Assembly (NCBI RefSeq): GCF_003255815.1
Contig: NC_037671.1
Span: forward strand, 154,062,645-154,126,644
Direction of reading: 5' to 3'
Source of the DNA: Theropithecus gelada
Taxonomy: Eukaryota; Chordata; Mammalia; Primates; Cercopithecidae
Length of the DNA: 64,000 bases
Made by a program: the position numbers and the translations under genes. Positions 38,204 through 49,629 of this stretch are shown piece by piece; position 1 is the stretch's first letter, and each line of letters begins with the position of its first letter. Under the pieces are notes generated by a model. It ran no database searches and was not told where the DNA came from. It saw only the letters and a program-made list of their open reading frames with translations.

Positions 38204-38625
38204 CTAGATAGATTAGATGATAGATGGAAAGAAGAGATTCATTATGAAGAACTGGCTTATGTGATTATGGAGGCTGCAAAGTCCCAGCCGTGAGCTGCAG
38301 ACCCAGGATATAGTTCACCTCGAGTCCAAAGGCCAGAGAATCAGGAGAGTTGATGGTATAAACCACAGTTCAAGAACTGGAGAGAAAATGAGATGAGATG
38401 TCCCAGCTCAATCTATAAGGCAGAAAAAAAGGGAAGGAATTCCTCCTTTCTTTGCTTTTTGTTCTGTTCAGGCCCTTAAGAGATTGGGTGATGCACAACC
38501 ACCATATTGAGGAGGGCAATCTCTTTTACTCTCATCCAGAAACACCCTCACAGACACACCCAGAAATAACGTTTACTCTAGGTGCCCATGGCCAGTCAAG
38601 TTGACACATACAGTTTACAATCACA
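38032..38625 (-). mobile_element. MLT2B-type solo LTR with internal (GATA)n
   Basis: From 'tgtattagggttctccaaat' to 'tttacaatcaca', same LTR class and orientation as the ERVL copy. Flanks 'ctggt' and 'ctggc' suggest a 5-bp target duplication. A (GATA)n array (38162-38201) has expanded inside. Confidence 0.75.
38155..38205 (+). repeat. (GATA)n microsatellite
   Basis: About ten perfect GATA units inside the MLT2-type LTR, likely length-variable. Confidence 0.95.
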
Positions 38626-39148
38626 CTGGCCTTCAACTCCAGCGCACAATGTGGTCTTCCTCTTTATTCTCCAAATTCCAGTTCTCTCACTTACTACAAT
38701 TATCCATATTTCTTGGAAACAATCATTCTAAAAAACGTTGACCAGGCCTTTTGTAGGCATTTCTAGGAAAAATAATATAAAATATGGAAGAAAGTGAGGG
38801 GAGTTTAGATATAATGCATTTTTTTCATAGAAAAATGATAGTGGGAAGGTTAGTAAAGAACTGTGCTGTGTAAGCAAGATGTAAGCTTTAGACAAGGTGA
38901 AGAAAAGGGGAGAAGCCTGGAAAAAATAATATCATACAGAAGGAGAATATTCTTAAATATATGAACTTCTCTTATAGAAAATTTCCCAGTGTTCATTCTT
39001 AATACAAGGAGAGTAAGAACTCCACAGAAACCTCAAAAAGAACTTTTTCTTGCGATGGGGTTAGCTGTCTAAGGAGTAAACAGGACTTTTGAAACTTTAC
39101 TCTTAAGTGACAGATTAGTGAGGAGGAAACACGCTGATAAACACTGAA

Positions 39149-39213
39149 CTACTACAAATACACTTCATTTGCTATAAATACACTTCATTTGCTATAAATA
39201 CACTTCATTCACT
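39149..39213 (+). repeat. Short tandem repeat, 20-bp unit
   Basis: 'tacacttcatttgctataaa' occurs about 2.5-3 times in a row. Confidence 0.9.
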
Positions 39214-39557
39214 GAACTATAATAAAATTCACTTCAAAAGGAATGTAAACAAAATGAAAGAACTTGGATATTAAAGGGGTAAAAGTGAACAGAAAGATAG
39301 AAACTGTGTACAAATCTAAGTAAGCATTGTGAAAAGCATAATGATAATAATTATTAAACATGTGGAATTAAAAACAAAGCGGAACTAAAACACAAGAGAC
39401 TAATGACATGGAAAATGGGGCAGGTAGTCATTATTTAATAAACGTTTTTAAGATTCTTGAATTCTGGGGAGGAAAGTAAAAAGCTAATTAACTTTAGTTT
39501 TTACTAAGAATATGTATTAAACATTGAAGAAAATTATAGAAAAATAAAATTGACAGT

Positions 39558-39931
39558 ATTTGAGTTCTCCAGAAAAACAGAACAAATTGGAAGTATATAT
39601 ATACACAGATATATATATATGTTTTAAACAATTGGCTTATGAGATTGTGGGGTCTGGCTGCAGGGAATAGTGAATATTACCGTCTTGAATCCAAAGGCAG
39701 TTTGGAGGCAGAATTTCTTCTTCTTCAGGGGACCTCAGTAATTCCTCTTAAGGCCTCCAACTGTTGGATGAAGCTCCTCAACATCATGGAGGGTGACCTG
39801 CTTTACTCAAAGTCTACTGACTGAAAGGTTAATCACATCTAAAAAATACATTCACAGCAACATCTAGACTGCTGTTTTACCAAAAACCGGGTACGATAGC
39901 CTAGCCAAGTGGATATAAATTAACAATCACA
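39558..39931 (-). mobile_element. MLT2-type LTR, diverged
   Basis: Starts 'ttgagttctccagaaaaacagaac' and ends 'ttaacaatcaca', with the 'gattgtggggtctggctg' middle typical of MLT2 in reverse. More decayed than the other two; a (TA)n patch sits near the start. Confidence 0.6.
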
Positions 39932-40739
39932 AACAGCTAAACATTCCAAACAAGCAGACAGAGAGAGAGAGAGGAAAATAAAGAAGTGTGAAGGGAAGGA
40001 GAATTTTCAATCAGTTCTGTAAAAGGCAAAAAAAAAAAAAAAATAGAAAAACAGAAACAAATTGTAAATATAAAACATAATGGAATTAAATCCAAATACA
40101 ACAATCAGGGTAATTATCACCAGCTGCCTCAAAAAATAACCCCTGAAATCTCACACGATGGACATAAGTCAAGTTTATGTCTCACATCACAACCCAATGT
40201 GAGTTATACCACCGTTTACATCTTGTAGTGACACCATACCATGTAGCCTCCAAGGCAGGGAAGAGAAAAAAAGGAGGAGACATGCAAGCCCCTACCATAT
40301 TGGCTCCTGTGGCCTGGACCACGTCTGGTCTAAGTCATTGACCAGAAGTAGCCATGTGCCCCAAGCTAACTGTAAGGGAGGCCTGGAAAAGTAGGAGGCA
40401 CATAGGATATTTGCTGAGCACTAACTATCTCTGCTTCAAGTTGTCTTCATAATAAATGCAAACATTAAAATTGACAGGTAACAATGATTTTCATATTGGA
40501 TTAAAATGTCTGAAACAAAGGCATTCGTCTATATATGACTTACACAAATACCGCAAATCTTAGGGGAACAGAAAGACTGAAAATGAGAGATAAGGAGTTA
40601 TTAGGGATAAAGAAAGTGATCATGATAGAATAAAAGGAAGAAGGAAGACTAAAAAATTACGAGCCTGCAAGGTCATAATAACAAAACCTATGGATAAATA
40701 AAGATAAATATATCAGAATAAGAACATTTTCATATGTAT

Positions 40740-41820
40740 AACAGGGAGTGATTTTACCATATCTCTCTTAAAAATTGATAGATCAAGCAAAGAGACACAG
40801 ATATTAAAAGTACCTTAAACAAGATGACTTAATGGCCTTATAGAACTCTATATCGACTAGATAATTAATTCTACATGCCCCATTATATGAAGTAACTCAT
40901 GAAAAAAACAAAGGACCACAACCTAGATCACAAAGCAAGTATCAGCAAATCCTAATGATCCAATAGCATCTAGACTACATTCTCTTATAATAATGCAATA
41001 CAATTAGAAATTGGTGTAAAACAATTGACAAAATAGTTTTAAAATAAAAAACACTTCAAAGTAATCCATGGTTTGAGAAAACACACAGTTTAAATTTACA
41101 AAGTATTTAATAACAGAATGGAAATAAAACTTCACCTCAAAATTTGTGTGTGCAAATAAAGTGCTACCAACAGGAAAATGTAGTTTGGAATGCAGATACT
41201 AGGAAAGGATAAGAACTGATACTAATTATCTAAGGTTTCTGCTCAAGGTGTTTAAAAAAGTACACAGAAAGAAATAAAAATAAAAATAAAAGCAGAAATT
41301 AATGACCTAAGGAAAAGCATTAGACAGGGTTGACAAAACAGAAAGCTGATTCCTAGAATAAACTAGCAAATAAACAGAAGACAAGAACAATTAAGCAAAC
41401 AAAGAGAGACAACACAAATGAATAGGATCAAGAATGAAAAGGGGATCATAACTGTAGATGCAGTATAGATTGAAAAATAAAAATTGATATATTGGAGTAT
41501 ATGAGCAACTTTATTCAAACACATTTGAATACTTAGGTGAAGTAAACAATAAGATTAGAGCAAAATTTACTCAAAAAGAAATAGTACACCTGAGAACTAT
41601 AACCATTAAATAAATTGAATCAGTAGTTAATACAACAAAATAACAATGTGTTCAAAAATGTCAAGGACCCATTATGCAATTTGTTCCAAAGAATAAAAAA
41701 AGAAGAAAAATTTCCTCAGCTTATTTTATGAGGTTGATACAATCTTGATGGCAAACCCTACAGAGGACAGTACTACAAAGAAAACTATAGGCCAGTTATT
41801 TAACTAGAAAGAGAAGCTAT
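40740..41820 (+). mobile_element. Old L1M ORF2 fragment, sense
   Basis: Recognisable by order: 'aaaaacaaaggaccacaacc', 'gctgattcctagaataaac', 'gagcaactttattcaaac', 'attttatgaggttgatac' and 'ctataggccagttattt'. Broken by many stops. Confidence 0.5.
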
Positions 41821-42965
41821 AAATGAAACACTATAAAACTCAATTCAAATGTACATATTTTAAAGATCTATAAATATACAGTAAAACATTAACATTTGCC
41901 AGATATGGATGATGGGAACAGAGGTGTCTGTATTAATTTCTAATCGTATCTATATTATTTCCTACTTAAATGTTTTAATTAAAGTGAACCTAAGAGGAGA
42001 TAGAACATCAGTCCTGAAATAAAATCTGTTCTAAAATAATGAAGAAAATAGGTCTAAAATGAGTCTGGAAATGAAACAACAACCCTCATCCTTTATACCA
42101 ACAAGAGGTTCTGAATTTCTTTCCTTTTCTAAATTCATGATGCATGCCTGTTTTCATTTCTTTTAAATGATCAGAGGCTGATCATTGCAAGCAACAATCC
42201 CCTGACCTAACTTTTCTCTCAACTAAGCTCGCAGCTCCAGGATCAACCATTCCAAATCTTTCAAATAGTTCTTCTTTTACTACATCTCTTAGTAATATTA
42301 TTGTGCCATCATGTATTTAATTAAGTGGGGCATTATCTGTTTAATTACTGCTATGATAAAGGAGATGTAGTTCACTTAGAGAATATCACATCACATTTTC
42401 CCACTCATCAATTTCCCAATATAGGTACATTACTATGTTTAGATTCTTCATTTTTTAACCTAATATACTGAGAGCGTTATTTCCTGTATAAATGGTAGAC
42501 TCTATGCTCTTTAAGATGAAGCTATTTATGTCCTCATTCTTCCCTTTAGCTTCATTTTTTCCTTCTCCTCTCAGCTTCTACCTCTTTAACTTTGATATTG
42601 TGAGAGTCTTTACATTTTATCTATGTCCATAATTGTTCCATAGCAGAATACAGAAGTCCCGTCTCTGAAGCCATTTGATGCCTTAAAGGACTCCCTTTGA
42701 TTTTTTGTCAGTGGGGCATTTGATGCTTTATTGCCAGTTGCTCTGTGCAGGAGAGAAGGGGTATTCTGTTCCATAAAATAACTTGCAGTGAATTATTCCT
42801 TTTTATTCTCACAACTGACTCTCATTCTCTACCTCACCTGTTCTTTTGAAGGCCTGGCCTTCTCCCAGCTTTTTCTACCTCCTTGCTGGCATTTACCCTA
42901 TAGTGCAAGTTGTGGGTACAATAACTGAAAAAGATTGAGGAGCAGGAACTATCTAAATAAACCAT

Positions 42966-43264
42966 GGTGGCTGAGTGCAGTGACTCATGCCGGTAATCCC
43001 AGCAGTTTGGGAGGCTGAGGTGGGAAGATTGCTTGAGCCCAGGAGTTTGAGACCAGCCTGGACAACATGGCAAAACCCTATCTCTACTAAAAATACAAAA
43101 ATTAGCCAGGCATGGTGGCACATGCCTGTAATCTGAGCTACTCAGGAGGCTGAGGTGGGAGGATCCCCTGAGCCTGGGAGGTCAAGGCTGCGGTGAGCCA
43201 AGATCATGCCATTGCACTCCAGCCTGAATGACAGAGCAAGACCTTGTCTCACACAAAAAGAAAA
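42966..43264 (+). mobile_element. AluJ-like, full length
   Basis: Complete, diverged Alu from 'ggctgagtgcagtgactcatg' to 'cttgtctcacacaaaaag'. Confidence 0.9.
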
Positions 43265-43489
43265 TAGAAGGCCCATGGTGGTGTGGCTAGGAAACAGTGC
43301 CCACCCTGCCCAAAGGGAAGGTTTCTTCGCTGAATTTATACACTTTCTTTGATCGACTTCTCTTTACTCCATCAGTTTTATTCCCCACCAGTCTCCCTCA
43401 CACAGTCACTCTATTTTACTTAATCTCTTGGTAGTATTCTCAGAATTCAAATTTTAAATTAATTTATCTATATTTCTGAGGAGCTGTTT

Positions 43490-45240
43490 GTTTTCCTACT
43501 GTATATTTTGCTTTCTCCATGGGAAAGATATGCTTGGGAACCTCATGCAGTCTTGGCAGGAGTTATGTAGCCACTGGGCTAGATATGTCAGAACACACAG
43601 CATAGTGAGCCATTCCCTGGCCAGTTCCATCGCCCAGAGCCAGACCCTTTGGGCACTACATAGACTGCTTGTATATGGGAAGCTTGTATATGGGAAGTTC
43701 TGACATCACAGGATCCTTGGAGTGTTGCTTCACCAGCTAGAAACCTCTGTGGCCGGTGGCACCTTTGCCTGAGTTTTGCTCAGGTCCACTGGGCTCGTTA
43801 TGCCCACTCAGCCTGGCAGGCTACACTTGGCTCACACTACCGCTACTGGGCTGGATCCCACGCCTGCCAAGGGTGATTCGGGGCAGAGTGGCGAGGGGTG
43901 TGTGAGTGAGCATGGGGTCCAGCCACTGTGCACAGCTAAGCGTGCCAGCTGCAGTGGGCTGCGCAGCTCCAGGTCCTGGCTCCACGCGAGACTGTGGCTG
44001 AACCAGACATACTACAAGTGGTTTCCACCACTGGCACCAGGGAATGCAGTGGCACCCAGGAACTTGGAGATGCCAGGAACCACAGAGGCTGAAAGAGGGT
44101 CTCACAGGCCTGGCTCAGGGAGCCCTTAGGTCTCAGCTCACCAAAAGGCCACAGCTCTTCTCTCCTACTCATTGCTGTCAACATGGTGAGCTGGGGAAGA
44201 GGGTGTGTTTCAGCCCTGTTTGTGTTACAGCTCTTTTCATTTACATCATTTGGGGGGTCCCGAGTTCTTGTCCCACATCCAGGAAGAATGAGGTTTGCAG
44301 ACAACTGGAGGGTGAGCAAGGTGAAGAGGTGCTTTACTGAGTGACAGTGCAACTCTTAGGAGGCCCGAAATGAGTAGCTCCTTTCCACAGACAGGTAATC
44401 CCAGCATCCGTGCAGCACCCTCAACAGAGGGGAGACACACAGTGGGTAGCTCCTGTCCACAGGTAGATCATCCTGTTGTCTGCCCATGTCTGGCTGAGTC
44501 CAGGGTTTTTTATGGGCTTCAGAGGGGAGGAAGTATATGCTGATTGGTCCATGGGTGGCCACGAGCTGGCCCAAGAAAGCACCATAAGTTCTCACTCTAG
44601 TTTGTGAAACTGTACTTCAGGCAGTCCCTGGCTTGAAGGTGGGGCTTCACCGAAGGCCCACCCCTTTCCACCCAGGAGCCTGTCTACCTCCTGCCACCAC
44701 CAGCCTTCCATCCACAGCGCCCACTGGCACCCAGGCTGTTTATGCCGAGGGTCACCTTCAGGCCCGTGCAGACCCACCCTCAGCTCCCTCTTGACCTCCT
44801 TCCTGTGCTCCTTGGCATCCAAAATCCAGAAGGGGCCAAAGTAGCAGGGGGCTAGAGTGTCAATGCCGCCCTGAGCATATGCACACCTGGCTGGGTTGCA
44901 AAAGCCTCAACTTTGCTCCGAAATCAGCATGGGGGCTGGGAACAGGGAGAGTCCAGGCAGAAGGGGCAGGCACTTCTGAGCCTGTAGTGGAAGAGACGTG
45001 GCCCGAGAGCACAGGGATGCCAGGGTCCACAGCTGGCTGGATGGCTGCAGCTGCACCCAGGAGGGCAGGGCTCCCCCACCTTCAACTCGGAAGGGGACAT
45101 AGCTCCCACCTGTTCCTGGCTGCCACCACCTCTGTGGAGCACAAAGCCAGACAGGCTGACACTGCCATTACTGAGACCCTCTTGCTCTCAGAAGAGTTTT
45201 CATGGCCGGCTGCCTCTGTTTTCTCTGCTTGGTGACTGTG
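43490..45240 (-). mobile_element. Probable ERV1-class solo LTR (MER52-like), GC-rich
   Basis: A GC- and CpG-richer block in an AT-rich intron. The minus strand has a polyadenylation-like 'cagtaaagc' near 44335 followed by 'cttcaccttgctcaccctcc', typical of R/U5 in many ERV1 LTRs. About 1.75 kb fits a long LTR of the MER52 type, but both boundaries and family are uncertain. No internal retroviral region is next to it. Several open frames here reflect base composition, not genes. Confidence 0.5.
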
Positions 45241-46238
45241 GTGTTCTGTTTTGTTCCTATTTCCTTTTCTCAGAAAAAAAAAGTCTTTAGAATTAAAATT
45301 TCAGCTGACGATAGATCCCCTCTCCCCAGGGAGCAGAAATATGGATATCCCTAAAGATCTTGAGTGTTTCAGTCTTTCACTGTTTTACACTCAATATTCC
45401 ATGATTTTTATCTAGATATGCCTGGTGGACAATAGGTGATCGTCAAATATAGATTGTCCCTCCCATCTCCAAATTCTAATGCTAGAAATCGGGAATGGCT
45501 ATGGTAGTCCAGATTTTCAGAATTAATAAGATATTTATATTGCCCTAAGAGATATGGAAGTTGAAAAAAATAAAAAAATTCAAAGTAAAAACAAATAAAA
45601 TTACTTTCCCTGTTTAGTTTGAGGTCATGTGTAAATATCAGTGAATGTGATGTCATAGAGGATTTTTTTTTTTTTAATCAGAATTAGGTTCGAGTTGTAT
45701 TATGGAAATTTCTAATCAAATTGAGGGAAGATGCTAGCAGGTCAGAATTTGGGAATTAGATGATCTGGCTTCAAATTCAGTACATATTGTCTATGTAATT
45801 AGCTGTGTCACCTAATGTATTAATAATACCTTTTCAAGAAACATTGTGCCATCTGTTCTGATTCCTCCATTGGCTTAATTCCTATAATAAATATAGTTTC
45901 CAAAGTTTAGAACTTAATTTTCAGAATTTATTTTAATTGACAGATAAAAGTTGTATATATTTATCATGTACAAAATAATGCTTTGAAATAAGTACACATT
46001 GTGGAATGGCTAAATCGCGCTATTTAAAAATATGCACTACTTCACATACTGATCTTTTTTGTGTGTTGAGAACACTTCAAATCTACTCTCTTAGCAAAGC
46101 CACGCTGGCTTTTGTGATTTTTGTTTGTTTGTTTGTATATGATACTCTCATTTGGGTCAATAATTTTTTTTAAAGTCTATTGGAAGCAGAGAAGTAAACT
46201 TTTTTTTTTTTTTTTTCACTATTCAGGATGTTTTCTTT

Positions 46239-48345
46239 CTTTTTTTTTTTTAATTTATTTATTGTTATTATACTTTAAGTTGTAGGGTACATGTGCATAA
46301 CGTGCAGGTTTGTTACATATGTATACTTGTGCCATGTTGCTGTGCTGCACCCATCAACTCGTCATTTACATCAGATATAACTCCCAATGCAATCCCTCCC
46401 CCCTCCCCCCTCCCCATGATAGGCCCCAGTGTGTGATGTTCCCCTTCCTGAGTCCAAGTGATCTCATTGTTCAGTTCCCACCTATGAGTGAGAACATGCG
46501 GTGTTTGGTTTTCTGTTCTTGTGATAGTTTGCTAAGAATGATGGTTTCCAGCTGCATCCATGTCCCTACAAAGGACACAAACTCATCCTTTTTTATGGCT
46601 GCATAGTATTCCATGGTGTATATGTGCCACATTTTCTTAATCCAATCTGTCACTGATAGACATTTGGGTTGATTCCAAGTCTTTGCTATTGTGAATAGTG
46701 CTGCAATAAACATACGTGTGCATGTGTCTTTATAGCAGCATAATTTATAATCCTTTGGGTATATACCCAGTAATGGGATGGCTGGGTCGTATGGTACATC
46801 TAGTTCTAGATCCTTGAGGAATCGCCATACTGTTTTCCATAATGGTTGAACTAGTTTACAATCCCACCAACAGTGTAAAAGTGTTCCTATTTCTCCACAT
46901 CCTCTCCAGCACCTGTTGTTTCCTGACTTTTTAATGATCGCCATTCTAACTGGTGTGAGATGGTATCTCATTGTGGTTTTGATTTGCATTTCTCTGATGG
47001 CCAGTGATGATGAGCATTTTTTCATGTGTCTGTTGGCTGTATGAATGTCTTCTTTTGAGAAATGTCTGTTCATATCCTTTGCCCACTTTTTGATGGGGTT
47101 GTTTGTTTTTTTCTTGTAAATTTGTTTGAGTTCTTTGTAGGTTCTGGATATTAGCCCTTTGTCAGATGAGTAGATTGCAAAAATTTTCTCCCATTCTGTA
47201 GGTTGCCTGTTCACTCTGATGGTAGTTTCTTTTGCTGTGCAGAAGCTCTTTAGTTTAATGAGATCCCATTTGTCAATTTTGGCTTTTGCTGCCGTTGCTT
47301 TTGGTGTTTTAGACATGAAGTCTTTGCCCATGCCTATGTCCTGAATGGTACTACCTAGATTTTCCTCTAGGATTTTTATGGTATTAGGTCTAACATTTAA
47401 GTCTCTAATCCATCTTGAATTAATTTTCGTATAAGGAGTAAGGAAAGGATCCAGTTTCAGCTTTCTACTTATGGCTAGCCAATTTTCCCAGCACCATTTA
47501 TTAAATAGGGAATCCTTTCCCCATTTCTTGTTTCTCTCAGGTTTGTCAAAGATCAGATGGCTGTAGATGTGTGGTATTATTTCTGAGGACTCTGTTCTGT
47601 TCCATTGGTCTATATCTCTGTTTTGGTACCAGTACCATGCTGTTTTGGTTACTGTAGCCTTGTAGTATAGTTTGAAGTCAGGTAGCGTGATGCCTCCAGC
47701 TTTGTTCTTTTGACTTAGGATTGTCTTGGAGATGCGGGCTCTTTTTTGGTTCCATATGAACTTTAAAGCAGTTTTTTCCAATTCTGTGAAGAAACTCATT
47801 GGTAGCTTGATGGGGATGGCATTGAATCTATAAATTACCTTGGGCAGTATGGCCATTTTCACGGTATTAATTCTTCCTATCCATGAGCATGGTATGTTCT
47901 TCCATTTGTTTGTGTCCTCTTTTATTTCACTGAGCAGTGGTTTGTAGTTCTCCTTGAAGAGGTCCTTTACATCCCTTGTAAGTTGGATTCCTAGGTATTT
48001 TATTCTCTTTGAAGCAATTGTGAATGGAAGTTCATTCATGATTTGGCTCTNNNNNNNCCCATTCAGTATGATATTGGCTGTGGGTTTGTCATAAATAGCT
48101 CTTATTATTTTGAGATACGTTCCATCAATACCGAATTTATTGAGTGTTTTTAGCATGAAGGGCTGTTGAATTTTGTCAAAAGCCTTTTCTGCATCTATTG
48201 AGATAATCATATGGTTCTTGTCTTTGGTTCTGTTTATATGCTGGATTATGTTTACTGATTTGCGAATGTTGAACCAGCCTTGCATCCCAGGGATGAAGCC
48301 CACTTAATCATGGTGGATAAGCTTTTTGATGTGCTGCTGAATCCG
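46239..48345 (-). mobile_element. Young L1, 5'-truncated, antisense, with 7-N gap
   Basis: Begins with a T-run (reverse poly-A) and L1 3' UTR, then an open ORF2 frame running 48303 to 46471 on the minus strand, ending in the Cys-rich C-terminal region. It is uninterrupted except for N at 48051-48057. Between the flanks of the N the L1 protein normally has about 105 more residues, including the reverse-transcriptase catalytic motif, so the gap hides or loses about 315 bp. It ends at the junction with the next L1 and has no ORF1 or endonuclease. Cannot be autonomous as assembled. Confidence 0.9.
48051..48057. other. Assembly gap (7 N)
   Basis: The only undetermined bases in the window, inside the antisense L1 ORF2. 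The flanks are not contiguous in L1, so seven is not the real gap size unless the L1 has an internal deletion. Confidence 0.99.
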
Positions 48346-49583
48346 GTTTCCTTACTCCTTATATGAAAATTAATTCAAGATGGATTAGAGACTTAAATGT
48401 TAGACCTAATACCATAAAAATCCTAGAGAAAAACCTAGGTAGTACCATTCAGGACATAGGCATGGGCAAAGACTTCATGTCTAAAACACCAAAAGCAACA
48501 GCAGCAAAAGCCAAAATTGACAAATGGGATCTCATTAAACTAAAGAGCTTCTGCACAGCAAAAGAAACTATCATCAGAGTAAACAGGCAACCTACAGAAT
48601 GGAGAAAATTTTTGCAGTCCATCCATCTGACAAAGGGCTAATATCCAGAACCTACAAAGAACTCAAACAAATTTACAAGAAAAAACCAAACAACTCCATC
48701 AAAAAGTGGGCAAAGGATATGAACAGACATTTCTCAAAAGAAGACATTCATACAGCCAACAGACACATGAAAAAATGCTCATCATCACTGGCCATCAGAG
48801 AAATGCAAATCAAAACCACAATGAGATACCATCTCACACCCATTAGAATGGCGATTATTAAAAAGTCAGGAAACAACAGGTGCTGGAGAGGATGTGGAGA
48901 AATAGGAACACTTTTACACTGTTGGTGGGATTGTAAACTAGTTCAACCATTATGGAAAACAGTATGGCGATTCCTCAAGGAACTAGAACTAGATATACCA
49001 TATGACCCAGCCATCCCATTACTGGGGATATACCCAAAGGATTATAAATCATGCTGCTATAAAGACACATGCACACGTATGTTTATTGCGGCACTATTCA
49101 CAATAGCAAAGACTTGGAATCAACCCAAATGTCCATCAGTGACAGACTGGATTAAGAAAATGTGACACATATACACCACGGAATACTATGCAGCCATAAA
49201 AAAGGATGAGTTTGTGTCCTTTGTAGGGACATGGATGCAGCTGGAAACCATCATTCTTAGCAAACTATCACAAGAACAGAAAACCAAACACCGCATGTTC
49301 TCACTCATAGGTGGGAACTGAACAATGAGATCACTTGGACTCGGGAAGGGGAACATCACACACCGGGGCCTATCATGGGGAGCGGGGAGGGGGGAGGGAT
49401 TGCATTGGGAGTTATACCTGATGTAAATGACGAGTTGATGGGTGCTGACGAGTTGATGGGTGCAGCACAGCAACATGGCACAAGTATACATATGTAACAA
49501 ACCTGCACGTTATGCACATGTACCCTAGAACTTAAAGTATAATAATAATAATAATTAATTAATTAAAAAAAAAAAAAAAAAAA
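48346..49583 (+). mobile_element. Young L1, 5'-truncated, sense
   Basis: Starts inside ORF2 ('tttccttactccttatatg') and runs to the poly-A at about 49565-49583. One G is missing near 48600 relative to the antisense copy ('aatggagaaaa' against 'aatgggagaaaa'), shifting the frame. A TGA replaces the Trp codon near 49163. The 3' UTR has an extra direct repeat 'gacgagttgatgggtgc' (49428-49461). Clearly a different copy from the antisense one. Confidence 0.93.
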
Positions 49584-49589
49584 GAAGCC

Positions 49590-49629
49590 AAAATCTGAAC
49601 ACAGTGGCTTACGCCTGTAATCCCAGGTC
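49590..49629 (+). mobile_element. Alu 5' stub
   Basis: 'cacagtggcttacgcctgtaatcccag' is the start of an Alu and stops dead at 'gtcctttcc'. Only about 35-40 bp; retrotransposition normally loses the 5' end, not the 3'. Confidence 0.7.

Noticed and set aside
43776..45235. Several overlapping open frames on both strands at 43.8-45.2 kb
   Set aside because: Open by GC composition inside an LTR-like block; no splice structure, start context or recognisable family.
46471..48303. 610-residue minus-strand frame
   Set aside because: This is L1 ORF2 containing a gap, not a host gene; it lacks the N-terminal half and the catalytic motif.
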